Below are positions 1 through 5,854 of a DNA stretch of 29,373 nucleotides, piece after piece. A model generated the notes under the pieces. The model searched no databases, had not been told where the DNA came from, and saw only the letters and a program-made list of their open reading frames with translations. The translations under genes and the position numbers were made by a program. Source of the stretch: Candidatus Zixiibacteriota bacterium (GTDB lineage: Bacteria > Zixibacteria > MSB-5A5 > SM23-73-2); assembly GCA_030615745.1 (NCBI GenBank), contig JAUWYR010000031.1:1-29373 (forward strand). The letters run 5' to 3'. Every line of letters starts with the position of its first letter. Position 1 is the stretch's first letter.

Positions 1-1
1 T

Positions 2-283
2 ATCTATAACGTTGAGGTAACAGTCCCTGAGGAGTTTATGGGTGATGTGATGGGCGACCTATCTGCGCGCCGGGGAAAGATCTCAGGTATGGAGCACCAT
101 GCTAATTTTCAGAAAATAAAAGCGCAGGTTCCCTTAACTGAACTATACAAATATTCTACATCTTTGAGGTCTTTAACCCAGGGAAGGGGACTTCACCGTC
201 AGGATTTCTCCCACTATGAAGAGGTCCCAAAGGAGTTAGCACAAAAAATTATTGAGGAGACAGATAAGAAAAAGGAAAGGTAG
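2..283 (+). CDS. fusA: Elongation factor G-type GTPase, C-terminal end only (partial)
   Basis: The window opens inside a gene; the first full codon is at position 2 and the stop is at 281-283. The 93 visible residues match EF-G domain V: a VPEEFMGDV stretch, then SARRGKISGME, then VPLTELYKYSTSLRSLTQGRG and a closing HYEEVP. EF-G catalyses ribosome translocation and takes part in ribosome recycling in the cytoplasm. The block LYKYSTSLRS...GRGLHRQDFSHYEEVP looks more like a second, EF-G2-like paralogue than the housekeeping copy, which usually has a GYATDLRS-type stretch; the G domain that would settle this is outside the window. The tail is Lys/Glu rich. A strong terminator follows about 40 bases downstream, so this gene ends its transcription unit. 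Confidence 0.9.
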   Translation: MYNVEVTVPEEFMGDVMGDLSARRGKISGMEHHANFQKIKAQVPLTELYKYSTSLRSLTQGRGLHRQDFSHYEEVPKELAQKIIEETDKKKER

Positions 284-320
284 TCAAGGGATTGAACGGA
301 TAGCTTTTTTGTTCTTACAG

Positions 321-357
321 GTTGGGGCTGAGGTTAGACCTCAGCCCCAACTTTTTT
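321..357 (+). terminator. Rho-independent terminator of the EF-G-type gene
   Basis: A perfect 14-bp stem (GTTGGGGCTGAGGT and its complement) with a TAG loop is followed by a run of T. It lies 38 bases after the EF-G stop codon. A closely similar GC-rich stem serves as the terminator at 2046-2081. Confidence 0.92.
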
Positions 358-370
358 ATTTTTATCTGTG

Positions 371-388
371 GTGGATGATAACATCCAC
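371..388 (+). repeat. ATAA-loop hairpin, copy 1
   Basis: A 7-bp perfect stem (GTGGATG with CATCCAC) closes an ATAA loop. It sits 13 bases after the EF-G terminator and just upstream of the promoter of the first barrel gene. It is one of at least six intergenic hairpins here with the same loop and different but complementary stems. From 371 to 429 the sequence is identical to 1219-1277. Confidence 0.8.
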
Positions 389-417
389 AACGAACTGGAA
401 GTTCTTAAAAAAAAATC

Positions 418-446
418 TTGACAAAAAAATATTTGCAATATATTCT
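418..446 (+). promoter_or_regulatory. Sigma70-type promoter for the first outer-membrane barrel gene
   Basis: TTGACA at 418-423 and TATTCT at 441-446 are separated by 17 bases. A run of nine A lies directly upstream (407-415), as in an UP element. The implied 5' leader is about 110 bases. Confidence 0.75.
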
Positions 447-479
447 TGGTCAAATTTCAATAGGTTTGTGATACGGAAT

Positions 480-522
480 AACTTCAACGAAAAGAAGAGG
501 GATGTAAGGTTTTTTTGTCAGG
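480..522 (+). promoter_or_regulatory. Conserved 5' leader block with ATG-TAA start-stop element, copy 1
   Basis: This stretch is nearly repeated at 1326-1367, while the bases between it and the promoter have diverged. It contains a purine-rich AGAAGAGG followed by ATG (502-504) and immediately TAA (505-507). Conservation against a diverged background suggests a functional RNA leader; its mechanism is unknown. Confidence 0.5.
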
Positions 523-565
523 TAAATGTTAACTAAAAATTAGCTTTTTAAAAAAGGGTTAAAAA

Positions 566-1144
566 ATGAAAAAGATAGTTTTTACAATTTTAATAGTTTT
601 GATTTTGTTGTTTCTAACTGTAACTGCCAATGCCTTTGATGGTAGGCGAAAAGGTTTCATCTTGGGATTCGGAATGGGGCCAGGACTCACCTCATTTACA
701 CAGAAGACATATTTTGGCTATTATATAAAAAAAGACCGAGAGAACAAAGGGGCGATTATGACTGATTTTAAGATTGGATATGCACCTACTGATTTCTGGG
801 AAATATATTACACTAGCAAAGTCTCCTGGTTTGGGAGAGGAAATGTCACTATAGGAAACGGATTGGAAGCTCTGGGGGCTAGTTATTATTTCAAACCGGC
901 AGCACCCTCTCCTTTTATAGCTGCAGGATTTGGATACTCAACTTGGACCCAGCCCTTCGAGTCACATCCTCCTGATACTTGGTTTGGCTTTGGTCTATTC
1001 GCAGGCGGTGGATATGAGTTTTCCCGCCACTGGAGTGTAGAAGGATACTTGTCATGGGCACAACCCATGATCAAAAAATCTGGAATCGAGACCAGTTTCA
1101 ACGTTTGGTCTTTGAAATGTACCATCAATGTACTTGGTTACTGA
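566..1144 (+). CDS. Exported outer-membrane beta-barrel protein (uncharacterised)
   Basis: 192 residues. A clear signal peptide (MKK start, hydrophobic core to about residue 20, cleavage near ANA-FDG) is followed by alternating polar and aromatic strands rich in Gly, Tyr, Phe and Trp, such as GFILGFGMGPGL and FGFGLFAGGGYEF. This is the look of a small 8-stranded OmpX/OmpA-type barrel inserted in the outer membrane. No enzymatic motif is visible. The ATG has only a weak upstream AGGG. Its promoter region is almost a copy of that of the next barrel gene, so the two are probably co-regulated, although the proteins themselves are not close copies. The specific function is unknown; a porin-like or structural role is inference. 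Confidence 0.8.
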   Translation: MKKIVFTILIVLILLFLTVTANAFDGRRKGFILGFGMGPGLTSFTQKTYFGYYIKKDRENKGAIMTDFKIGYAPTDFWEIYYTSKVSWFGRGNVTIGNGLEALGASYYFKPAAPSPFIAAGFGYSTWTQPFESHPPDTWFGFGLFAGGGYEFSRHWSVEGYLSWAQPMIKKSGIETSFNVWSLKCTINVLGY

Positions 1145-1175
1145 GCTGCAATTTAGGTAATACTCTGATCCCTTG

Positions 1176-1205
1176 TTCTCCGGGGGTGTTATCATCACCG
1201 GAGAA
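1176..1205 (-). repeat. ATAA-loop hairpin, inverted copy
   Basis: A 13-position stem (TTCTC... at 1176-1188 against 1193-1205, one mismatch and one G-U) closes TTAT at 1189-1192, which is ATAA on the minus strand. The core next to the loop, read on the minus strand, is GATGATAACA as in the plus-strand copies. It lies 31 bases after the first barrel gene and 9 bases before the plus-oriented copy at 1215-1240. It has no T-run, so it is not a standard terminator. Confidence 0.65.
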
Positions 1206-1214
1206 ATTCATATC

Positions 1215-1240
1215 CGTTGTGGATGATAACATCCACAACG
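1215..1240 (+). repeat. ATAA-loop hairpin, copy 2
   Basis: A perfect 11-bp stem (CGTTGTGGATG) closes ATAA at 1226-1229. The right part is the start of a 59-base segment identical to 371-429 that runs into the -35 box of the downstream promoter. The distance from this segment to the next start codon (196 bases) almost equals that of copy 1 (195 bases). Confidence 0.85.
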
Positions 1241-1265
1241 AACTGGAAGTTCTTAAAAAAAAATC

Positions 1266-1293
1266 TTGACAAAAAAAATCCATTTTATATATT
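1266..1293 (+). promoter_or_regulatory. Sigma70-type promoter for the second outer-membrane barrel gene
   Basis: TTGACA at 1266-1271 and TATATT at 1288-1293 have a 16-base spacer. An A-run lies upstream, identical to that before the promoter at 418. The implied leader is about 115 bases. Confidence 0.7.
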
Positions 1294-1325
1294 TGGACAA
1301 CTTTTAGTTAGTCAACGGTTGAAAT

Positions 1326-1367
1326 AACCTCAACGAAAGGAGGAGGGATGTAAGGTTTTTCGTCAGG
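1326..1367 (+). promoter_or_regulatory. Conserved 5' leader block with ATG-TAA start-stop element, copy 2
   Basis: This is the second copy of the block at 480-522. Here the Shine-Dalgarno-like AAAGGAGG (1336-1343) is perfect and is followed four bases later by ATG (1348-1350) and TAA (1351-1353). A ribosome could start and terminate at once on this site, about 60 bases before the true start codon. Confidence 0.5.
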
Positions 1368-1414
1368 AGTAGTCAATTTAACTTAAAACATTAAAAACAA
1401 GGGAGTGAAAGAAA

Positions 1415-2023
1415 ATGAAAAAGTTTATTCCGATTGCGATTTTAACGATAGCTCTGTTCTCCTTAACCTCTGCCCAGGATGATGCAAGATTAGCTCAGGG
1501 GCAGATCGAATTCGGGGGGGATGTTGGATTTAATATGACCACATATTCATTTGAGGACGCCGAATATCCTGTGGATAATAGTACGATTTTAACCCTCTAT
1601 CCTCGATTTGGATATTTTGTTATACCTAATCTGGAAATAGAACCGAGGCTAATCTTCTCTCGGATGGCTACCAACTATACAGATGAGTTTAAGTCTGCCT
1701 TTGACGTAGAGGATGCGAGCTTTACTATTTTTGGTGGGGTATTGAATGTTGTCTATAATTTCCCTATGGAGGGTCAGGTCATTCCATTTGTTTTCGCTGG
1801 CGGAGGCTTTCAAACCTATTCATCTTCTGATGAGCCAGAAGATGGTTACGAGACTACCTTAATTCTGCCTGATGCTGGTGCTGGAATCAAAGCTTTCATA
1901 AGCGATCGCGGCGTGATTCGGGCCGAGATTTTCTTTGAAAGACATGATAAAGCAGGTGGTGTAGAAGATTTGACCACCAATAATTTCGGAATCAGAGCAG
2001 GATTTTCGGTATTCTTGAAATAA
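1415..2023 (+). CDS. Exported outer-membrane beta-barrel protein (uncharacterised)
   Basis: 202 residues with a typical signal peptide (cleavage near TSA-QDD). The mature part alternates hydrophobic and polar residues in about eight strands, for example LYPRFGYFVI, LEIEPRLIFSRM, VIPFVFAGGGF and GVIRAEIFFE, separated by acidic loops. This fits an outer-membrane porin-like/OmpW-type barrel (DUF-type barrel folds cannot be told apart by eye). The start is supported by AAGGGAG 10 bases upstream. A strong terminator follows within 25 bases, so with its own promoter it is a single-gene unit. Its leader is a copy of that of the barrel gene at 566. Binding partner or cargo is unknown. Confidence 0.8.
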   Translation: MKKFIPIAILTIALFSLTSAQDDARLAQGQIEFGGDVGFNMTTYSFEDAEYPVDNSTILTLYPRFGYFVIPNLEIEPRLIFSRMATNYTDEFKSAFDVEDASFTIFGGVLNVVYNFPMEGQVIPFVFAGGGFQTYSSSDEPEDGYETTLILPDAGAGIKAFISDRGVIRAEIFFERHDKAGGVEDLTTNNFGIRAGFSVFLK

Positions 2024-2045
2024 GAGTGAGAGCTACTCCTTTTGA

Positions 2046-2081
2046 TTGGGGCTGGGGTTCAACCCCAGCCCCAACTTTTTT
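2046..2081 (+). terminator. Rho-independent terminator of the second barrel gene
   Basis: TTGGGGCTGGGGTT pairs with its complement around a minimal loop and is followed by TTTTTTA. The stem is a close relative of the EF-G terminator stem. The T-rich tail continues TATTTTTTTATC directly into an ATAA-loop hairpin. Confidence 0.9.
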
Positions 2082-2092
2082 ATTTTTTTATC

Positions 2093-2118
2093 CATTGTGA
2101 ACGATAACATGCGCAATG
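2093..2118 (+). repeat. ATAA-loop hairpin, copy 3 (imperfect)
   Basis: CATTGTGAACG and CATGCGCAATG flank ATAA at 2104-2107. Nine of eleven positions can pair, one of them as G-U. It follows the terminator by 12 bases and precedes the YidD-fusion gene by about 40. Confidence 0.6.
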
Positions 2119-2160
2119 AGGGTGATCGTTTAGAATTGCGGTTGGGTTTATCCAAATAAA

Positions 2161-3489
2161 ATGAAGGCGAACGTAATGATACTCGTAACAAGGATAGTGT
2201 TTTCTTTGGCCATAATTTTTTTTGCTAGTGGAGGTATTTCTCATGCTCAAGAGCAAACAAGAGAAAGTGTCTCTGCCCACTCCCTTATGAACTCGAAGAA
2301 TTCAGATATTGAATTGGATTCCAAAACAAGCCCTTATCCCTTTCATCAGCTCATGACGCTTAGCGCTGTTCGAACATACCAGTTACTCGTCAGTCCGTCA
2401 AAGGGAAGTTTTTGCCCTATGCACCCGCATTGCTCACTTTACAGTTATCAGGCTTTTAAACGATATAACCCCATCAAAGCTTTTCTTATGACTGCAGACC
2501 GGCTGCATCGTTGTGGCCATGATCTAGATAATTATGAAACAGTTGAGGTAGATAGATTTGTAAGGTTTCTCGATCCTATCCATCCTTTTTTAGCTGATAA
2601 TGAGTCAAATTCAAATGCGGATACTTGGTCTGAAATACACAGTCAGGTATGGTTGAATACGACCCAAAAGACCGATATATCAGTACAGATATCATCTGAT
2701 GATAGTCTCACCGAAGACAGTCGTCTTTTCCATTTTGCAGAGACTCTGCAGTCTGAAGGCGACTATGATCGCGCCATCACCGAATACCGCCGTTTACTAT
2801 TCTATTTTCCTAATTCACGCTTTCAGAAACAGGCATTGAAATCGCTATTTCACTGTTATTATAAAGCAAAACAGTATTTGATAGCAATCCATTGGGGTCA
2901 AGACATTCTCAGCAAAGATGTAGGTTTAACAGATGAGAGTGAGCTCAAGTTTTTTATCGGTGCTAGTTATTTTAAGCTCGACAATTTTCCTCTTGCCAGA
3001 AATTACTTTGCAGAAGCAGCAACCAGGGATAATGGAGTTATTAAAGAAAAGAGTATTCTTTCACAAGGTTTGTCCTATGCGAAGGAGGCAAGTTGGGAGG
3101 ATGCTGAGAAATCTTTTGCTGGAATTAGCTTGGATTCGAAGTTTTCAGATAATGCCAGAAAATGCAGAAAGCTATGTCAAGAGGGCAAGAAACTCGGACT
3201 AAGAAATCCCACCACAGCTGGAGTTCTTGCTATTATACCAGGACTGGGCTATCTATACGATGGTTACAAGCAAAGCGCTCTATCCTCTTTTATTGTCAAT
3301 GGTCTATTCATCTGGAGCACATTTGAGGCTTTTAGAAAAGACAATCAAGGTGTAGGTATAATGTTGGGCATTCTTAGTTTTGGTTGGTATGCTGGTAACA
3401 TCTACGGATCAGTTATCAGTGCTCAAAGAAGAAACATAAAATTAAGAAATGACTTGCTGCTTAAATTCGATATTGGCTTTCAGTTTTGA
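2161..3489 (+). CDS. Exported YidD-domain / TPR / C-terminal membrane fusion protein
   Basis: 442 residues with an unusual domain order. Residues 1-29 are a signal peptide or membrane anchor. Residues about 63-125 match YidD (membrane protein insertion efficiency factor): YQLLVSPSKGSFCPMHPHCS, then SYQAFKRYNP and RLHRCGHDLD. Residues about 188-345 are TPR-like helices (EGDYDRAITEYRRLLFYFP, YYKAKQYLIAIHWG, WEDAEKSF). Residues 352-420 hold two or three hydrophobic helices starting AGVLAIIPGLGYLYDGYKQ, which resembles DUF5683-type membrane tails. Free-standing YidD is about 70-90 residues, cytoplasmic-side, and helps YidC; an exported, TPR-fused version may act in envelope protein assembly, which is inference. 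ATG 2176 (MILVTR..., with AAGG upstream) is an alternative start. Confidence 0.8.
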   Translation: MKANVMILVTRIVFSLAIIFFASGGISHAQEQTRESVSAHSLMNSKNSDIELDSKTSPYPFHQLMTLSAVRTYQLLVSPSKGSFCPMHPHCSLYSYQAFKRYNPIKAFLMTADRLHRCGHDLDNYETVEVDRFVRFLDPIHPFLADNESNSNADTWSEIHSQVWLNTTQKTDISVQISSDDSLTEDSRLFHFAETLQSEGDYDRAITEYRRLLFYFPNSRFQKQALKSLFHCYYKAKQYLIAIHWGQDILSKDVGLTDESELKFFIGASYFKLDNFPLARNYFAEAATRDNGVIKEKSILSQGLSYAKEASWEDAEKSFAGISLDSKFSDNARKCRKLCQEGKKLGLRNPTTAGVLAIIPGLGYLYDGYKQSALSSFIVNGLFIWSTFEAFRKDNQGVGIMLGILSFGWYAGNIYGSVISAQRRNIKLRNDLLLKFDIGFQF

Positions 3490-3512
3490 ATGTGGGAAGA
3501 GGTGATTATAAA

Positions 3513-3551
3513 ATGTCACAAAAAGCTCGAGATTCTCCTTTGAAAATTTGA
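3513..3551 (+). CDS. Possible 12-codon microORF or start-of-gene remnant
   Basis: A perfect Shine-Dalgarno sequence GAGGTGAT (3499-3506) lies six bases before ATG 3513. The reading frame encodes MSQKARDSPLKI and stops at 3549-3551. Nothing in the peptide suggests a function. It could be a leader peptide for the secreted protein at 3634, or the surviving start of a deleted gene; no attenuator structure is obvious after it. Confidence 0.3.
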   Translation: MSQKARDSPLKI

Positions 3552-3633
3552 TCAGAGATAAAGCAGCTTTTTTCATTTACTTAAACGAAAGTCCGTTTGA
3601 GAGCATCTAAAAACTCAGAAATAGGAGGATACC

Positions 3634-4173
3634 ATGACTGCATTGACAAAAGGGCGGAGCATTGCTTTTCAATTTCTAACAATTGGGACTCTCTTTGCTT
3701 TTATGTGGACTTTTTTGCTTCCACAGGAAGCCATCGCACAACAGAAAGTTCAAATTCCCGCAGGCACAGCTGTGCTTCTGAAAACCAACACAACGTTAAC
3801 ACCAGAACAATTGAATGTCGGCGATACAGTAGATCTTTCAGTTGTTTCTGATATAGTTGTCGATGGGGAAGTCGTTATCAAAGCGGGTGCTACAGCGAGA
3901 GGCGAGATAACGACTTCAAAAGAGAATAACTTTATCGGAATTGCAGCCAAGATTGGTCTTGCGGTTCGAAGCGTTCAAGCAGTCGATGGAACAACGGTTC
4001 CCCTGTCTGGAACCAAGTTAGTTGAAGGCAAAGATAGAATGGTCCTCTCCATCGGACTTGCCCTAGTTTGCTGTATCCTCTTTGGCTTGATGAAGGGTGG
4101 TGATGCATTTCTTCCTGCAGGTACACAAATAGGAACGACAATAGCTGCAACAACAACAGTTACGGTGCAATGA
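3634..4173 (+). CDS. Secreted or membrane-anchored protein of unknown function
   Basis: 179 residues, not recognised as a named family. The start is fixed by AGGAGG at 3623-3628. A signal peptide runs to about AIA-QQKV (residue 35). The mature N-terminal half is a compact beta-rich domain: IPAGTAVLLKT, VGDTVDLSV, DGEVVIKAGATARGEI, then a repeated-looking second lobe. A hydrophobic helix at about residues 135-155 (MVLSIGLALVCCILFGLM) is followed by GGDAFLPAGTQIGTTIAATT, which echoes the first IPAGT motif. The paired PAGT strands suggest a beta-sandwich or surface-carbohydrate-type domain, but that is only a guess. It lies downstream of the YidD fusion and upstream of a strong terminator. Confidence 0.7.
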   Translation: MTALTKGRSIAFQFLTIGTLFAFMWTFLLPQEAIAQQKVQIPAGTAVLLKTNTTLTPEQLNVGDTVDLSVVSDIVVDGEVVIKAGATARGEITTSKENNFIGIAAKIGLAVRSVQAVDGTTVPLSGTKLVEGKDRMVLSIGLALVCCILFGLMKGGDAFLPAGTQIGTTIAATTTVTVQ

Positions 4174-4214
4174 ACGGAGGCTCCAATCTTCAAAATAGCA
4201 AATAATTTTCTCTG

Positions 4215-4230
4215 TTGGTGTTAACACCAA
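4215..4230. repeat. Perfect 16-bp palindrome
   Basis: TTGGTGTTAACACCAA is self-complementary without a loop. It lies 41 bases after the stop at 4173 and before the terminator. It could be a protein-binding site, a weak hairpin or chance. Confidence 0.4.
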
Positions 4231-4251
4231 AAGATAAAAGTTGTTTACTTT

Positions 4252-4282
4252 AAGCTGGGTCTTCTTGACCTGGCTTTTTTAT
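4252..4282 (+). terminator. Rho-independent terminator of the 3634 gene
   Basis: AAGCTGGGTC pairs with GACCTGGCTT (two G-U pairs) around a five-base loop, then TTTTTTATTTT. The T-rich tail leads into TATC and an ATAA-loop hairpin, as at 2046-2118. Confidence 0.8.
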
Positions 4283-4288
4283 TTTATC

Positions 4289-4314
4289 CATTGCGGATGA
4301 TAACATCTACAATG
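4289..4314 (+). repeat. ATAA-loop hairpin, copy 4
   Basis: CATTGCGGATG and CATCTACAATG flank ATAA at 4300-4303; nine Watson-Crick pairs, one G-U and one mismatch. It sits 13 bases beyond the end of the minus-strand glgA gene, in the convergent intergenic gap. Confidence 0.7.
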
Positions 4315-4326
4315 AGCGTGTTGTTA

Positions 4327-5808
4327 TTATTGTGTTATAGCTTTTTTTAGTGCTATCTTATACAGCTCCACATACTTTCTGGCTGACTGTTCCCAGGAGA
4401 AGTCCTTTGCCATTCCTGAAAGCATAAGCTTTTTCCAGACTTTTTTGTTCTTGTAAACTTCCAAGGCTCTTTTAATAGCATATAGGAGCTCATCCGGGTC
4501 GTAGTTTTTGAAAACAAATCCTGTTCCTTTTAAAGTTTTTGGGTTAAAATCCTCAATAGTATCAGCCAACCCCCCGGTTTCTCTTACAATGGGAACTGTG
4601 GCATATTTTAAACTATAAAGCTGATTTAGACCACAGGGCTCATATTTAGATGGCATCAAAAACATATCCGAACCAGCCTCTATCAGATGAGCCAGAGGAT
4701 TACTGAAGGTCAAATTCACCTTGATTTTTTCAGGATATTTTTTCTCAAGATTTAAAAAATATATATGATATTTTTGGTCTCCTGTTCCTAAAAGAACTAT
4801 TTTTAAATCCAGAGATAAAATCTCCTCCCCGACCTTTTCGAAAAGGTCAAAACCTTTCTGATCTGCCAATCTTGAGATTATCCCGAGGACGGGAATATCT
4901 TTTTGATTTTTTGGCAAATTAGATTTTTCCAGAAGCTTTATTTTGTTCTTTTCTTTTCCTGAAAGGTCTTCGGGACTATATCTATATGGAATGTATCTAT
5001 CATTTTCAGGGCTCCATTCGAAATAATCTATGCCATTTAAAATCCCGTACAAATCAGAGCTTCTTGAACCTAAAACCCCTTCCAATCCATATCCGAACTC
5101 TGAAGATTTTTGAATCTCTTCTTTATATCTTTGGCTAACTGTGTTTATCACATCAGCATAAACAATACCAGCCTTCATAAAGTTAAGTTTTCCCCAGAAC
5201 TCAAATGGACTGGTAGGGTAAAAAAGATTTTTAGCTACCCCAATTTTTGCAAATGAATCTTTTGGGAAAATACCCTGATAGGCTATATTATGAACAGAAA
5301 ATACAGTTGCTGTGCCTTTAAAGAATGGGTCACCTGCATGGGTAGTTTTAAGGTAAGCAGGAATCAGAGCGGACTGCCAATCATTACAATGGATTATATC
5401 AGGCGACCAATTCATCTGTTTTAAAATCTCGAGCACACCCTTTGAGAAAAGAATAAACCTTTCATCGTTATCCTTATAGTCTTGCCCTGTTTTCGGGTCC
5501 AAATAGAGATTTTTTCTATAAAAAAATGGTCGGTAGTCCAAAAACAGAACTTCTACATTTGAGTTTTTATCTGAAAAACTTTTAACTTTTATTTTTAAAT
5601 TTTTATCTGCCAATAGGATTTCAGGGATTTTTAAATCCAAATTTTTAAATTCAAATTTTTTTTGTTCAACTATTTTGTAAAAGGGAAGGATGACCTTGAC
5701 CTCGTGCCCAAGCTTTGCGATCTTCTTTGGCAGAGCACCTGTGACATCTGCTAAGCCACCAGTTTTTGCAAAAGGAAAAACCTCTGGAGAGACAAGTAGT
5801 ATCCTCAT
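4327..5808 (-). CDS. glgA: Glycogen (starch) synthase, ADP-glucose type
   Basis: 493 residues, the usual length for bacterial GlgA (GT5). It extends alpha-1,4-glucan chains from ADP-glucose in the cytoplasm. The N-terminus MRILLVSPEVFPFAKTGG carries the KTGGLADV motif (K15-V22) that binds the nucleotide-sugar phosphates. The middle has the conserved CNDWQSAL stretch and SVHNIAYQG. The C-terminal GT-B domain has GIISRLADQKGFDL, MPSKYEPCGLNQLYSL and VRETGGLADTI, which include the acceptor/donor Glu positions. It is the last gene of the leftward block, 46 bases after galT, and probably transcribed with it. Upstream of the ATG there is only AGAAAAAAG as a possible ribosome-binding site. No oddity in the catalytic motifs. 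Confidence 0.95.
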   Translation of the reverse strand: MRILLVSPEVFPFAKTGGLADVTGALPKKIAKLGHEVKVILPFYKIVEQKKFEFKNLDLKIPEILLADKNLKIKVKSFSDKNSNVEVLFLDYRPFFYRKNLYLDPKTGQDYKDNDERFILFSKGVLEILKQMNWSPDIIHCNDWQSALIPAYLKTTHAGDPFFKGTATVFSVHNIAYQGIFPKDSFAKIGVAKNLFYPTSPFEFWGKLNFMKAGIVYADVINTVSQRYKEEIQKSSEFGYGLEGVLGSRSSDLYGILNGIDYFEWSPENDRYIPYRYSPEDLSGKEKNKIKLLEKSNLPKNQKDIPVLGIISRLADQKGFDLFEKVGEEILSLDLKIVLLGTGDQKYHIYFLNLEKKYPEKIKVNLTFSNPLAHLIEAGSDMFLMPSKYEPCGLNQLYSLKYATVPIVRETGGLADTIEDFNPKTLKGTGFVFKNYDPDELLYAIKRALEVYKNKKVWKKLMLSGMAKDFSWEQSARKYVELYKIALKKAITQ

Positions 5809-5815
5809 CTTTTTT

Positions 5816-5852
5816 CTGTTTGCTGTCTACTGTCTACTGCTTACTGTATACT
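5816..5852. repeat. Degenerate heptanucleotide repeat between galT and glgA
   Basis: About five imperfect units of the TGTCTAC/TGCTTAC type fill the whole galT-glgA gap. A similar TGCCTAC repeat lies at 8410-8434. Confidence 0.6.
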
Positions 5853-5854
5853 CT

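Noticed and set aside
252-536. 94-codon plus-strand frame after the EF-G gene
   Set aside because: It runs through a terminator hairpin and a consensus promoter, and its peptide has no recognisable pattern.
1176-1205. Rho-independent terminator of the first barrel gene
   Set aside because: A stable stem is present but no T-run follows it.
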